Positions 1 to 11,290 of a stretch of DNA of 64,000 nt are shown one piece after another. The notes beneath the pieces were generated by a model. The model saw only the letters and a program-made list of their open reading frames with translations, was not told the DNA's origin and searched no databases. Source of the DNA: Bog-756 sp963734395 (GTDB lineage: Bacteria; Actinomycetota; Acidimicrobiia; Acidimicrobiales; RAAP-2); assembly GCA_963734395.1 (NCBI GenBank), contig CAVTGY010000002.1, forward strand, positions 744,001 through 808,000, given 5' to 3'. Position numbers and translations under genes: made by a program. How positions within the stretch are numbered: the first letter of the stretch is position 1; each line of letters starts with the position of its first letter.

Positions 1-1316
1 CCGCCAGCTCGGTGTTGACCATCATCACGCTGGCTCCCCTGCCGCCGGGCCCGGGCGGCGACCGCCCGGTTGAAGCCACCGAGCTGGTTGTGGTAGTCGG
101 CCGCGTTCGACCGGGTGCGGGCTCTTGCTGACCGCGATCCAAAAGGCGCGCTCGTCGATGATCCCGTGATCGGAACGGAGCACACCGCCCGTCGAAAACC
201 GGAGCCATCCGGCACAGGCGACCGACCAGGCGACGATCCCCACGACGGGAACGATCAGCAGCGTCCGGAGCTGCCGGACCGACACGAAGATCGGGAGGCA
301 CAGTGACGAGGAACCCGGGAAGAAGAAGGCGGGCATGCTGGTAATCGCCCCCGATCCTCGCCACGTAGCAGGATGTCGACCGTCGCCATGACAACCGGGG
401 TGATCAACACGGTGACCCCGGTCCGGTCGCCGTTGCGCCACCATCGCACGCAGCCGGGGGAGCACGATGGGGATGGCCAGGGCAAAAGGCAGCCAGAGCG
501 TGTAGGGGGCGATGAAGTTCCACAGGTAGGTGAATCCCTGGGACCACCACGAGGCGCCTGCCGACTTGGCCAGGGCGGTGTTGGGCACGATCAACGCGAA
601 GTACGCCATTCGCCACAGCTCATAGAGCAGCGGGAGGGCGACCGCCGCCGCCGCCGGCGCCAGGTATCGCCGGGTGATCGAAGCGGGTCCCTTCCAACCC
701 GACGCCGACACCACCACCCCGAGTGCAGCGAGCTCGACGATGGACATCAGGATCAGTTCAGGGCGTATGAGGGTTCCCAGGCCAATGACCAGAGCGCACC
801 AGACGGCCGAATCGCGCCGTTCCTCGGTGCGGACCAGCATCCAGTACCCCAGTCCGATCCACAGGAAGGTCAATCCCCATCTCCAGTCCCGACGTGGCGA
901 ACTCCCACACACCGGCCACCACCGCAAAGATGACCAGCCCGATGGGCAGGATCACCCCCCCATCGCGGGTGCGGGCCAGACGTTGGAGGGCCCGTCCCGC
1001 CAGCACCACCCCGATCGAGGTACCGGCCAGCCCGAGGAAGACACTGAGCCATTCGATGCTGATGAACGGGAGTACCTCGTGCATGCACGGCCACCAGGAA
1101 CAGCCAGAGTGGGTCGGAGTAGACCTCGACCCGTTCTCCGACGTTGAAGACAGGTCCACTGCCGGCCAGCAAGTTGTCGATGACCCGGAAGTCGATGAAG
1201 GCGTCCTCTTGGACCCAACGGTAGGACCATGCTCCGGCGACGACGATGATCAACGGCACCGCCACCACCGTCCACGAGAGCAGCTGATCAACCCGACGAG
1301 CGTGGCCTGGCGGCAT
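1..1316 (-). CDS. AftB-like (GT89) arabinofuranosyltransferase homologue, copy 1, C-terminus outside window
   Basis: Polytopic GT-C membrane glycosyltransferase. The reading frame changes several times, but consecutive segments match mycobacterial AftB, the terminal beta-(1->2)-arabinofuranosyltransferase of arabinogalactan. Visible are an N-terminal membrane helix followed by SYRWVQEDAFIDFR and FNVGERVE (the acidic first periplasmic loop of GT-C enzymes), then LGTLIRPEL, PNTALAKSAGASWWSQG and FTYLWNF. The start is taken at the ATG at 1316; a start further upstream is possible because the frame stays open. The protein runs off the left edge. A second copy lies in the opposite orientation at 3592-5474. 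Family membership is well supported by motif order. The sugar acceptor is unknown, and arabinose transfer is inferred from the family only. Confidence 0.75.
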
Positions 1317-1504
1317 CCCTTTGGCGTGCTCCGGGTCGGCGATGAATGGCGACGCTACACCTCTGCGCTCCCGACCTCGGGGAGGTGGTGATGACTCCAA
1401 ATCGTCCCGTCGGCCAGCGCCACTGATGATCGAGCGGGTAGTCCCTGGTCGGGAGGGCCTCCGGCAACCGATTCGACGCGACACCACTGATAGCGTCTGA
1501 AGCC

Positions 1505-2027
1505 GTGATCGGAGACGGTTCGCCAGGTCGAGCCTCGGGCCGTGGCCGGTTGGCAAGGGCGGTGGTGGTGATCGCAGGACTGGTCGTGAGCATCGTCGGT
1601 GTCGTCGGTCTGAGCGTGCAGGCGGTCAGGGGCAATCGGGTGGTCGGTGTGCAGCGAGCGGCGTCCACCGTCCACGACGCCGCGCTCGACGATGCCTACT
1701 ACCAGTGCATCGACGTACAGGCCCACAGCCTGGTCTCGCCGAGCGAGCCGGTGGTCTTCGATGCCAGCCTCGGCGATCTGGTCACCCTGCTCAAGGGTGC
1801 GGGTAGCTGGGTCACCATTGCCGACCCGGCTTCGACCGCGGTGGTGCGGCTCTCGCTGCGCAATGACGTCACCGGCAATCGAGCCTGTCTGGGCACCGTG
1901 GTGGTGGCCACGTACGCCAAACCCCACGGCGGAGTCAGCGTTCGCATCGGGTCGGGGTCCCATGTGCCCGGGAGCGGCCCTCCGCCGGCGCCGCCGTTAT
2001 GACGTCGCCGCGGTGAACGCACGATGA
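1505..2027 (+). CDS. Hypothetical membrane-anchored extracytoplasmic protein
   Basis: I do not recognise a family. The GTG start at 1505 opens a basic N-terminus followed by one hydrophobic helix (ARAVVVIAGLVVSIVGVVGL), so the rest is probably outside the membrane. The soluble part has two cysteines (YYQC and RACLG) that could pair. One frame ends at 2002. A neighbouring frame would end at 2027 with an ATGA overlap onto the next gene, which fits the tight packing here and would need one indel near 1965. It sits between glycosyltransferase genes and may be an accessory to the surface-glycan cluster; that is inference from position only. Confidence 0.55.
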
Positions 2028-3595
2028 CAACGGTGTCGGCGACCATCGTCACCATCGTGGTCCTCGCATCGGCCGGCCTGTTTCCGGCGGTCGCCCTCAT
2101 CGGTCTGCGACGTGATCACCGTGCCGTTGGCTGCCGCTGGCCGGCGCGGTCATCGCCGCGCTGGCCGCAACCTGTTTCATCGCCGTCGGTGGGAGCTTCA
2201 TCGGGTGGTTCGTCGCCCTGGCGGTGACCGGCGTGCTGGGTCGTCGCCGCCTGCTGGGCGCTCCGGCCGGAGTGGCGTCCATGGCGGGATCCGCAGTGAC
2301 CGTCGGCGCCGCGTCCGGGCGGCTTCCGGGCGTGGCCGGCAATGGTGGGTGCGCTGGCCATCCTGGGCTCGTCGGTGTGGTGCCTCCGGGGGCTGGCCAC
2401 CCCCACGGTGGGATTCGACGCCCGGGCGCTGTGGCTGGTCCGGGCCGGATGGTTCCTCCAGTCCCATCAACAGCTGCTGGTCAAGATGCGGGTCCACGAC
2501 GTCGTCCTGGTCCAGAGCGTCTATCCGCCACTGGTCAGCGCGTCGACCGCCGTGGCCTGGCGTGTCACCGGCGATCAGTCGATGCGCCTCGGCGTGGTGG
2601 TCATCGCCATCCTCAACACCTGCGCGCTGGTGGCCGCGGCCTTCGCGCTGATCGACGCCGGTCGGCAGGTCACCATCCGGTTGATCGGCGACGACGCGTG
2701 GACGACGAGTCGGGCCGCCACCGGTGCGACCGTTGGCGGGGCGCCGCTGGTCCTGCCGATGGCGGTGGGGGTGGTCTCCGCCGGTCTGCTGGTCTTCGTC
2801 GCCTTCGGGATCACGCGAGCCGTTCATGACCAACGGCTATGCCGATCCCATCTGGGCGCTGGCCGCGCGTCGGCGCCGTCGCCTACGGGCTCCAGTTGGG
2901 AATCAGCCGAACCAACCAGGGAGTGGCGCTGATCCTGTTGCTGGTGGCGGGCATGTCCAAGGACGAAGGCGCGGTCACCGCCCTCGGGCTGATCGCCCTG
3001 ATCGCCGTCCGTCGGCTGGCGACCATGTCCGCCGAGGAGCGTCACCGCCGCTGGGCGAGGCCGGTGCTCATCGGGATGGCCGAGGTGGTCGCCATCGGCG
3101 CCTGGCCGGTGCTCATGCGGATCATCCACGCCCGGGGGGAGACATCGGCGTCGTTCTCGTCGCTGCAGGACTGGCCCGCCCGGGCCAGAATCGCCTACGA
3201 CGGGATGGCCCCCTACCTCCACGTGATCGTCCTGGCCGCCCCCCTGGCGGTGGTGGGCGGGGTGATCCTGGCCAAGGTGCGGCGGAGGAGCGGGATGGCC
3301 AACGACTGGTGGGCGTGGGCCGGGCTGGCCTGCGGACTCCTGGCCGTCAGTGGGGCCTACGTCACCGGCACCGCCGACCTGCGGGTATGGCTGGTGGGAA
3401 CGGTGGACCGGGTGACCGAGTTCGCGGCCTTGGCCGGCTGGTGGATCGTGGCCATGTGGGCGGTGGTGGCCAGCGGGGCCCCCGCCGCGGCGCGGGCGAG
3501 GCGCGAGGATCGGCCGTCGACTCGGTCACCGGCACCCGGGTCGATCCGTCCGGTCGATCCGCATCCCCTCGGCGGTCGCGGTGGCCGCCGAATGA
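2024..3595 (+). CDS. Polytopic GT-C-type glycosyltransferase, frameshifted
   Basis: The start is the ATG at 2024 (MTTVSATIVTIVVL). Segments in successive frames give a multi-helix membrane protein. After two N-terminal helices comes GFDARALWLVRAGWF and then VYPPLVSASTAVAW, a layout resembling the aspartate loop and PPL motif of lipid-linked-sugar-dependent GT-C transferases. More helices follow, with conserved-looking patches KDEGAVTALGLIAL and YDGMAPYLHVIVLA. It probably ends at the TGA of the ATGA where the next gene starts (3592), but the present frame reads through, which is attributed to indels. Substrate and donor are unknown. At least three frame changes occur between 2100 and 2900. 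Confidence 0.55.
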
Positions 3596-5474
3596 CCCGG
3601 GCGATGAGCCTTTCCGAGCAGGCCGCCGACCCGCCGGCGGGAAGTGGCCACCGAAGACGAGGCGAGACGCGCCGGCGCGTCAGCACTGCGTCGCTGCGCT
3701 GGTGGCCGGTGGTGGTCCCGGTGGTCATCGTCCTGGTCGGGGCCTGGTCGTACCGATGGGTGGACGAGGACGCCTTCATCAACTTCCGGATCATCGACAA
3801 CCTGTTGGCCGGGCACGGCCTGGTCTTCAACCTCGGTGAGCGGGTCGAGGTGGATTCGGACCCCCTGTGGCTGTTCACCCTGATCGTCCTCCACGAGATC
3901 CTGCCCTTCGTGGCGCTCGAGTGGCTGTCGGTGATCCTCGGCCTGGTCTGCACCGGCGCCGGGTTCCTCACCGGCGGTCGGGCGGTCCAGCGCCTGGCCG
4001 GCTCGCGGACCGGCTCGACCGGTGTTCCCGCTCGGTCTGCTGATGGTGTCGGTGGTGGCCGGCGTGTGGGAGTTCGCCACCTCCGGGCTCGAGATGTCGA
4101 TGGTCTTCCTGTGGCTGGGCGCCTCGTTCCTCCTGCTGGTGCGGCTGGAGGAGCGCCGGCGCCGTGCCGTGCCGGCGGCGGTGGTCATCGGTCTCGGGAC
4201 GCTGATCCGACCCGAGCTGGCCCTCGGTTCGGTCGTCTTCATGATCGCGCTGCTCGTCGGTCATCGCCGCCCCCGGCTGGTCCGGGAGGCCACGGCGTCT
4301 CGCCCGCTACGGCCTGCCGCTCGCCGCGGCGCTGGCCCTGCCGGTTCTCTTCGAGCTCTTCCGCATGGGCTACTACGCCTTGCTGGTTCCCAACACCGGG
4401 CTGGCCAAGGCCGGCGGTGCCGCCTGGTGGTCACAGGGGTTCACCTACCTGTGGAACTTCGTGGCCCCCTACACGTTGTGGTTGCCCCTGGCACTGGCCG
4501 TCCCCTTCGTCGTCGCGCCCGGCCCGCGCCTGGTGGCGGCGGGGTGACCGGATCGGGCGTGGTGGTGTTGGCGACGCCCATCGTGGTCGGTCTGGTCCGA
4601 CGTCCTCTACGTGGTGCATGTCGGGGGCGACTACATGCACGCCCGGTTGCTCCTCCCCGGGTTCTTCGCCGTCTGCCTCCCCATCTTCGTCACCGCCCGC
4701 CAGGCCCGGAGCTGGCTCGCCCTCCCCCTGGTCGGGATCGTGGTGTGGGCCGGGGTCTGCGCCGGCTGGCTCCGGTTCGTCCCCCCAAAGGTGACCAGTC
4801 TGAATCCCCAGACCGTGTTCATCTCCAACGAACGCAACAGTTGGATCAGCGCCACCGACAATCCCCATCCGATCACGGCCGGGACTACCGCAAGGCGCTG
4901 TCCGGATCGGCCGGGACGCAGTTGGCCCGCTTGGCCGCCCACGTGCCTCCGGGACACCAGCGACTGCTGGTCATCACCGATCCGTTCGCTCCGATCGGCG
5001 GGTCGGCGACGTCGCCGGCGCGGTCGGACCTTCCCTTCACCCTGGCGGTCAACGTGCCGGCCATCGGCGTCATCGGCTACCTGGCCGGACCCGACGTCTA
5101 CCTGTTCGACTCGTACTCGCTGGCCAATCCCATCGGAAGCCACACCCGGTGGTCAGGCACGCTCGCCCCGGCCACGAGAAGTACATCGGCCCGGCGTGGA
5201 TGGTGGCCCGTTTCGGGATCGGGGCTCCGGTCGCCGTGGCGACGACCGGCGGACCGTCCGCCCAGGTCGGTGGGCGCTGCCCGTCGGGCGCTGGGCTGTC
5301 CGCCCTTGGCCGACTATCTCCACGCCATCACCGCGCCGATGGGCGTGTCCCGCTTCTTCTCCGACATCGGTGATGCCTACCGGTTCACCACCATGTCCTT
5401 CAGCGCCGATCCGTCGCTGTGCCGCCACCCAACTGTGCGGAACGTCGCGGCGTACCTCGGTCCCCACCCGATGA
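3592..5474 (+). CDS. AftB-like (GT89) arabinofuranosyltransferase homologue, copy 2
   Basis: Complete second copy; the span corresponds to about 627 residues, the same length as mycobacterial AftB. In order: cytoplasmic N-terminus, helix, SYRWVDEDAFINFR, FNLGERVEVDSDPLWL, EFATSGLEMSMVFLWLG, LGTLIRPELAL, RMGYYALLVPNTGLAKAGG, SQGFTYLWNF, then HVGGDYMHARLLLPG and a soluble C-terminal part ending near SRFFSDIGDAYRF. Each block has an AftB counterpart in the same order. Known role of the family: adding terminal Araf from decaprenyl-phosphoryl-arabinose outside the membrane. Five or more frame changes break the gene. The chosen stop overlaps the next start as ATGA. That it acts on an arabinan here is inference. 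Confidence 0.78.
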
Positions 5475-7414
5475 CCGGCGTCACCGCCGGACATCCACAT
5501 CGACCGGTGGTCGACCGGGGCTGGGCCGGGGGCTGGCGGGGGCTCGGACTGTCCGGGCTGGTCTACCTGGTCCTGGCTCTGGTTCTGTGGTGGGGGGTCT
5601 GGTCCACCGACCCCACTACCACCACCACCTGTGGCTGCGGGGACGCGGCCCGCTTCCTGTGGTTCTTCGAGTGGCCCGCGTTCGCCCTCACCCACGGCCA
5701 CAGCGTGCTCTATTCGCAGTGGCTGTTCCATCCCACCGGCATCAACCTGCTGGACGACACCAGCGTGCTGGCCCTGGGGATCGTGCTCACCCCGGTCACC
5801 TGGCTGTGGGGACCGGTGGCCGCCATGAACGTGGCCCTGACCCTGGCGCCGGCGCTTTCGGCGCTGTCCATGTTCGCGCTGGTGCGACGGTGGGTCGGTG
5901 TGGCAGCCGGCCGCGTTGGTGGGCGGACTGGTCTACGGGTTCTCCCCGTTCCTGGTCACCGAACTGGCGCTCAACCAACTGAACATCGCCTTCTTGGCCA
6001 TTCCGCCGTTGATGGTGATGGCGCTCGACGAGTTGTTGGTCCGCCAGCGACGATCGCCGTACCCCACCGGTGTGGCGCTGGCCGCTCCTGGTGTTCGTGC
6101 AGTTCTTCGTGAGCACCGAGGTGCTGGTCATCACCGGCCTGTTCGCGGTGGTGGGGGTGGGGTTGATGGTCGGCTTCGTCGGCCTTCGCCAACCCGGGAC
6201 GATCGGACCGAAGGTCGCACACGCGCTGCGCGGGTCGGCCACCGCCATCGGTGTGGCGGCCGTGCTGCTGGCCTATCCGCTGTGGTTCCTGCTCCGCGGC
6301 CCCGCCCATCTGACCGGGCCGATCTGGTCCAACGGCTCGCTCTCCCATTTCGGGAACTCGCTCACCAGTCTGGTGGACGGTGGGGAACCTGGGACCGATC
6401 GGATCCGAAATGACCCGGCTCGGTGGCTACCAGGGCCCGAGGCTCCCCGGGCTCGGGTACCTGGGGGTGGGCGTGGTGGTGGTGGCCGTGGTCGGGCTCG
6501 TCGTCTGGCGCCACGACCGCCGGCTGCTCCTGTTCGGCGCCATCGGGGTCGCTGCCGCCGTGCTCTCGCTGGGACCCGGGCACGGCTACTGGGTGCCGTG
6601 GCAGGTGATGGAGAAGGTTCCCTGGGTGGGGAACATCGTGGAGATCCGCTTCACCGCCGTGCTCACCCTGTGTCTGGCCGTCATGGTGACCGTGACCATC
6701 GACAGGAGCCGGGCGTGGTTGTCGCTCGTCGACCCGACGGCGTCCCCGCCGGGCCGCAAGGCGTCCGCGGTCGCCTCGGCCCTGGCCGCTGGCCATGCTG
6801 GTCCCCACCGCGGTCGCCCTGTGGCCCAACGTGCCCCTCACCGCGCGGGCGGTCGTCCTGCCCAGTTGGTACGTCCATGTCGGAGCCGACCTTCCCCCGG
6901 GGAGCGTCGTTCTGTCCTATCCGCTTCCCTTCTCCGGCCTGCAGTCCTCCCAGGCGTGGCAGGCGGTCAACCGGATGCGCTGGGCCCAGGCCGGTGGAGG
7001 AGGACCGGTGGGGCAGGCGGGCCGGGCCGGTGCCGCCAGGGCGGGGTTCGAGGTCCTCTTCGATGCCTCGCTGCCCCTGGGCCGGCCACCGGGTCCGAGC
7101 GGCCCCGCCCTGATCGCCATCCGGGGCGCACTCCGACCAGTGGGGGGTGACCACCATCGTGGTCCCCGACCAGGCCGACCTCCCCCTCTACGAGCAGGGG
7201 AGGAGCACCGCCTATGCCGTCGGCCTCCTGACCGCGGCCATGGGTCGACCGCCGGTCTACGACCACTCGGCCTGGGTGTGGTCGGGGGTCGCGGCCATGG
7301 GGGCGCCGGTGCCGATGACCGAGGCGGCGTTCGAGCACTGCGTGCTCGGAGCGCCCGGCTCCCCGTCGTCCCCTCGAGTCGGTTGCCACCTGCGTGCTCG
7401 ACCAGGGCGGGTGA
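5471..7414 (+). CDS. Polytopic membrane protein, GT-C-like family, copy 1
   Basis: Large membrane protein with about ten hydrophobic helices, broken by frame changes. Its signature is TTTTTCGCGDAARFLWFFEW followed by FHPTGINLLDDTSVLALG, with later LAYPLWFLLRGPAHLTGPIW and a soluble C-terminal region (YEQGRSTAYAVGLLTAAMG). A paralogue at 11291-13415 shares all these blocks. The first-loop acidic residue and overall layout resemble GT-C glycosyltransferases, but I cannot name a biochemically characterised relative. It starts at the ATG at 5471 within an ATGA overlap with the AftB-like gene. The likely end at 7414 gives a cysteine-containing tail (SVATCVL) similar to the tail of the paralogue. 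Confidence 0.6.
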
Positions 7415-7469
7415 TCGGCGCGGGTGACCGGCCGTCGGTTGCTCCCCGGCCCGGCCCGCAGATGTCACC

Positions 7470-9182
7470 ATGGTGTGCGTGACGCGGTCATCCGGTGAAC
7501 GGGCCCACGCCGATGACCATCGGAGTCGCTCCTCCCCGAACCGGTCCCACCCGATCGGCGAGCGGACCCAGTCGACCGAGCAGCCGAGGGCACTGCGCTA
7601 CCCGATCACCGTGCTCGTGGTGTGCTTCGCGGTGTCCAGGGCCGGCTTCTGGTTGGCCGGTGTGCGAATGGACTTCACGCCACTGACCTTGGGCAGTGAG
7701 CAGCTGCTGGCGGTCCACCTGCTCAAAGGACAGCTGCTGACCAGCGTCTGGCACCTGCACAGCCAGCCGCCCCTGTTCAATCTGTACTGCGGACTGATCC
7801 TTCACCTGCCCAGTGCCATGCAGAGCACGGTGGCCTGGGTGTCCTTCATGGCGATCGGTCTGGTGTTGGTGATCGCCACCTATCTGCTCCTGGTCGAGCT
7901 GCGGGTCTCCGCCACCTGGCGCTGACGGTGGCGCTGGTCATGATGGTGAGCCCGAGCGCCGTCCTCTACGAGAACTGGCTCTTCTATGCCTATCCGAGTG
8001 CGGCGGCGCTGGCGTTGGCGGGCCTCTGCTGTGCCCGGTACCTCCGCACCCAGAGGTGGCCGTACGGACTGGGGTTCTTCTCGTGCGTCTGCGGCCTCGC
8101 CCTCACCGACAGCCTGTTCGAGCCGATCTGGGTGCTGGCGGTGGTCGATCCTCATCGCGGTGATCGCCCGCCACCGTCTCCGTCAGGTGATCACCGTGGC
8201 CGCCATTCCGGTCCTGCTGCTCGCCGGCTGGATGGTCAAGGACGCGGTCATGTTCGGGACCTTCACCACCAGCAGCTGGACCGGGATGAATCTGGCCGAC
8301 CTGACCCTGGTGCCGGCGGCCCGGAGCGACCAACTCCAATCGCTGGTACGCGAGGACCGACTGACTCGCTGGCACTGGTGGGACCCTGGAAGGGGGTGGC
8401 CGCCTACGTGCCCAAGTTCGTGCCGGTCCAGCACACCGGCGTCGCCGCACTCGACGATCGCTTCGGAAACCCCGGCCGGCCCAACTTCAACAACATCGCC
8501 TATGTGCGGGTCTCCTCACTCCTGTTGGCCGACGACCTGCGCTACATCGAGCGGGAGCCCGGTGACTATCTCCGCCATGTGGCCATCGGCGCCGAGCGTC
8601 TGGCTGACCCCGGCCGATCAGTACCCCTTCGTCTATCAGAACTGGCTGATCATCCACCCTCTGGTGGACGGATTCGACACGGTGATCGGCTGGCAGGGCG
8701 AGCAGGCGCCGGCAGCCACCACCGCGTTCGGCGCCATCGACGGGCACGCCCCGCCAGCGTCGCATCTCTCCTACAGCACGGTGTTGGTCTACGCGGTGGC
8801 GCTGGTGGGCACCCCGCTGTTCCTGTGGTTCCGGCGCCGCCGCCTCGATCGGAACACGGTCGGCGTCCTGGTGCTGCTGTGGGGGACCACCGTGTACACC
8901 TACGCCACCGCCTCGCTCATCGACATCGCCGAGAACAATCGGCTCCGCTTCGAGCTCGGGCCCTACCCCCTGGTCCTGGCCGTCGTGGTCGGCCTCTCCT
9001 CGATCGAGGCGCGGCTGTCAGACCGCCAGCGGGCCACCAGGTGGTGGCGGTGGTTCGGGCTGTCGGGTCGCCCGCCGCCGATTCCCCCACCTGACCCACC
9101 GCGCCACCGAGCCCGGGTGGCCGCGGCTCATGGCGCACGGGCCATCGCCGCCAGTTGCGGAAGGATCTTGGGCGCCAGGTAG
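7470..9182 (+). CDS. Polytopic GT-C glycosyltransferase (PMT_2-like), frameshifted
   Basis: The N-terminal helix is followed by DFTPLTLGSEQLLAVHLL and then HLHSQPPLFNLYCGLIL, the PPL-type motif typical of PMT/ArnT-like membrane glycosyltransferases that use polyprenyl-phosphate sugars. Further helices are visible (LLLAGWMVKDAVMFG, ALVGTPLFLWF, LGPYPLVLAVVVGL), plus a conserved-looking loop AENNRLRFELGPYP near the C-terminus. At least four frame changes lie between 7920 and 8620. The open frame overlaps the convergent acyltransferase stop by about 55 bases, so the true stop may be earlier, near 9094-9130. The donor and acceptor sugars cannot be read from the sequence. Confidence 0.65.
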
Positions 9183-11094
9183 GCGCCGGCCGCCTGGGTG
9201 GTGTGGACGCCGTCCGGGAAGCGCACCTTCTGTCCGTCGATGCTCCAGGCGAAGTGGCCGTCCGGGGTCGAGGTACTGGTGGAGCGGTACCACCGACACC
9301 ACGCCGGGGTGCTCGGCGGCAACCGATTTGATCATCTGATTGAGGAGGTCGACCCGGGCCGGCGCGTCCTCGTCCCACGGTTGACCATCAGGCTGCTCAC
9401 CGCTGTCGTAGTACGGCGAGGTCATCAGCGCCACCCGGGCGCCGGTCGAGCTGAGGTCGGTGACCGCCTTCTCCAGCTGTGCCCGCTCGTAGGCGTCGAA
9501 TGGCGGGATCGCCCAGGTGCTGCCAGGTTCCCTGGTACACCCGGTCCATCGCCTCCCACCAACCGATGACCAGGGCCACCACCTGAGGATGGAGCTGGGC
9601 GACGTCGGACTGCCAGATGGACGGCCACTGGGTACAGGGAGCCAGGGTTCCCGGGGTCACCGTGCCGTGGAAGTCGAAGGGCAACGCGGTGACCAGCCCG
9701 CAGCCGTCGAGAGGGCGGCCTCGGATCACCATTCCGTACTGGGAGGCGTACGGGGACATCCAGAATCCCACGGTGAGCGAGACCGAATCGCCGACCACCA
9801 GCACCCTCGACTTGCTCCCCTGCTTGGCGAAGCCGTCGTAGAGGTAGGCGGCCACTTGCTTCTGGAGGTTCTTGGGGGGGACGAGGACGTTGACCGCGGC
9901 CGCACTGCCCGACCGTGGTGACGAACAGGACGCCGGCCACGGTGACCGCACCGACCGGAACCCAGGCCCACGATCGCCAGCTGCCGAATTTCTTCTGACG
10001 AACCGGCGTCTCCACCAGGTACCAGGAGAGGACGGCGATGCCGAAGGTGACCGCGAAGCGCAGGGCGAACAGGCTGTAGCCCTCGAGCCCGGTCCTGCGC
10101 CCCGTCGAGGACCAGGAATATCGGCCAGTGCCACAGGTACAGGCCATAGGAGATCCGGCCGATGAAGGTCAACGGTCGAAATGACAGGACCCGAGCGGGC
10201 AGGCCGGACGGAGCCAGGGTGACCCCGCAGATCACCAGCGCCGACCATCAGGTCGGCGACCAGGAACCCGCCCTGGTAGGTGAGGTCCGGCGGAGCCGTT
10301 GATCCTGGTCCACTCCCAGACGAAGACGGCGGCGGCCGCCACCGCCATCGACGAGAACCCGGCCCGGGCCCGCCGGCTCGATCGCCGGCGGCCGTCGGAA
10401 GAGCAGGATCCCCAGCGCGGCGCCGGTCAGGATGTCCTGGGCCCGGGTGTCGGTTCCGTAGTAGATCCGGCTCGGATCGACGCCGGGGTGGAACAGGAGC
10501 GCCATCTCGGTCGCCGAGGCGAGCACGCCGAGTACGGCCACCACGAAGAGGACCCGGGGCGAACGCGTACAGCTTGAGGACGCAGATGACCACGATCGGC
10601 CACACCAGATAGAACTGCTCCTCGATGGCCAGCGTCCAGGTGTGCAGGAGCGGGGACGGCGCCGACACCTGGGCGAAGTAGCTCTGACCGGCGATGATCT
10701 GGTGCCAGTTGCTGAAGTAGAACAAGGTGCTCAGGCCGTCTGCCCGGAGCGGCCCCTGGGTCCCGCTCGGGGCGAAGAACAGGGCGTAGAGGCCGATGGC
10801 CCCGAGGAGCACGAACAGCGCCGGCAGCAGCCGGCGGGCGCGCCGGGCCCAAAAGGCGCGCAGCCGGATGGTCCCCGACCGGGTCCACTCCTTCATCAGG
10901 AGCATGGTGATCAGGAAGCCGCTGAGGACGAAGAACACGTTCACCGAGATGACCCCGCCGGCGGCCCAGCCGAAACCGCCGTGGTTGGCCATGATGCCGA
11001 GGATCGAGACCGCCCGGATCCCGTCCAGGGCCGGCATGTAGGTCAGTTGGGTCCCCACCCCAAGGGGAACACCTGCCCTCTGTCTCATGCTCAT
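9128..11094 (-). CDS. OafA/OatA-type O-acyltransferase with SGNH domain, copy A
   Basis: Membrane acyltransferase-3 domain followed by a periplasmic SGNH esterase-like domain, the architecture of enzymes that O-acetylate peptidoglycan or surface polysaccharides. Seen from the N-terminus: LDGIRAVSILGIMANHGGFG (histidine of family motif I), FFVLSGFLITMLL, RRARRLLPAL, EEQFYLVWP, ISYGLYLWHWPIF and SWYLVETPVR. The SGNH part has the nucleophile block VLVVGDSVSLT, DGCG, and a final DGVHTT supplying the Asp-His pair. About 655 residues are spread over several frames. Opposite in direction to its neighbours, it shares a divergent 200-base spacer with the membrane protein starting at 11291. It is less similar to the tandem acyltransferases than they are to each other. 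Confidence 0.85.
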
Positions 11095-11290
11095 GGTCCC
11101 TCCGGCTGCGACAGGCAGAGACGGTAATCCATTGCCGAGCCGGGTTGGCGCTCATCCCTCCCACGCCGGACGTCCTGCCCGATATACCCTTTGAGCTGGG
11201 GTGGATGAACTCCAGCCGGACTGGCACCTAGCATCTCCATCGGGCCGCGAGAGGAAGAGGACCGCAACGGTTGACCCGCGGGGGTGGTGC

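Noticed and set aside
2839..6112. Fusion frames joining the GT-C, AftB-like and membrane-protein genes
   Set aside because: Natural ATGA junctions exist at 3592 and 5471; the read-through frames follow from indels.
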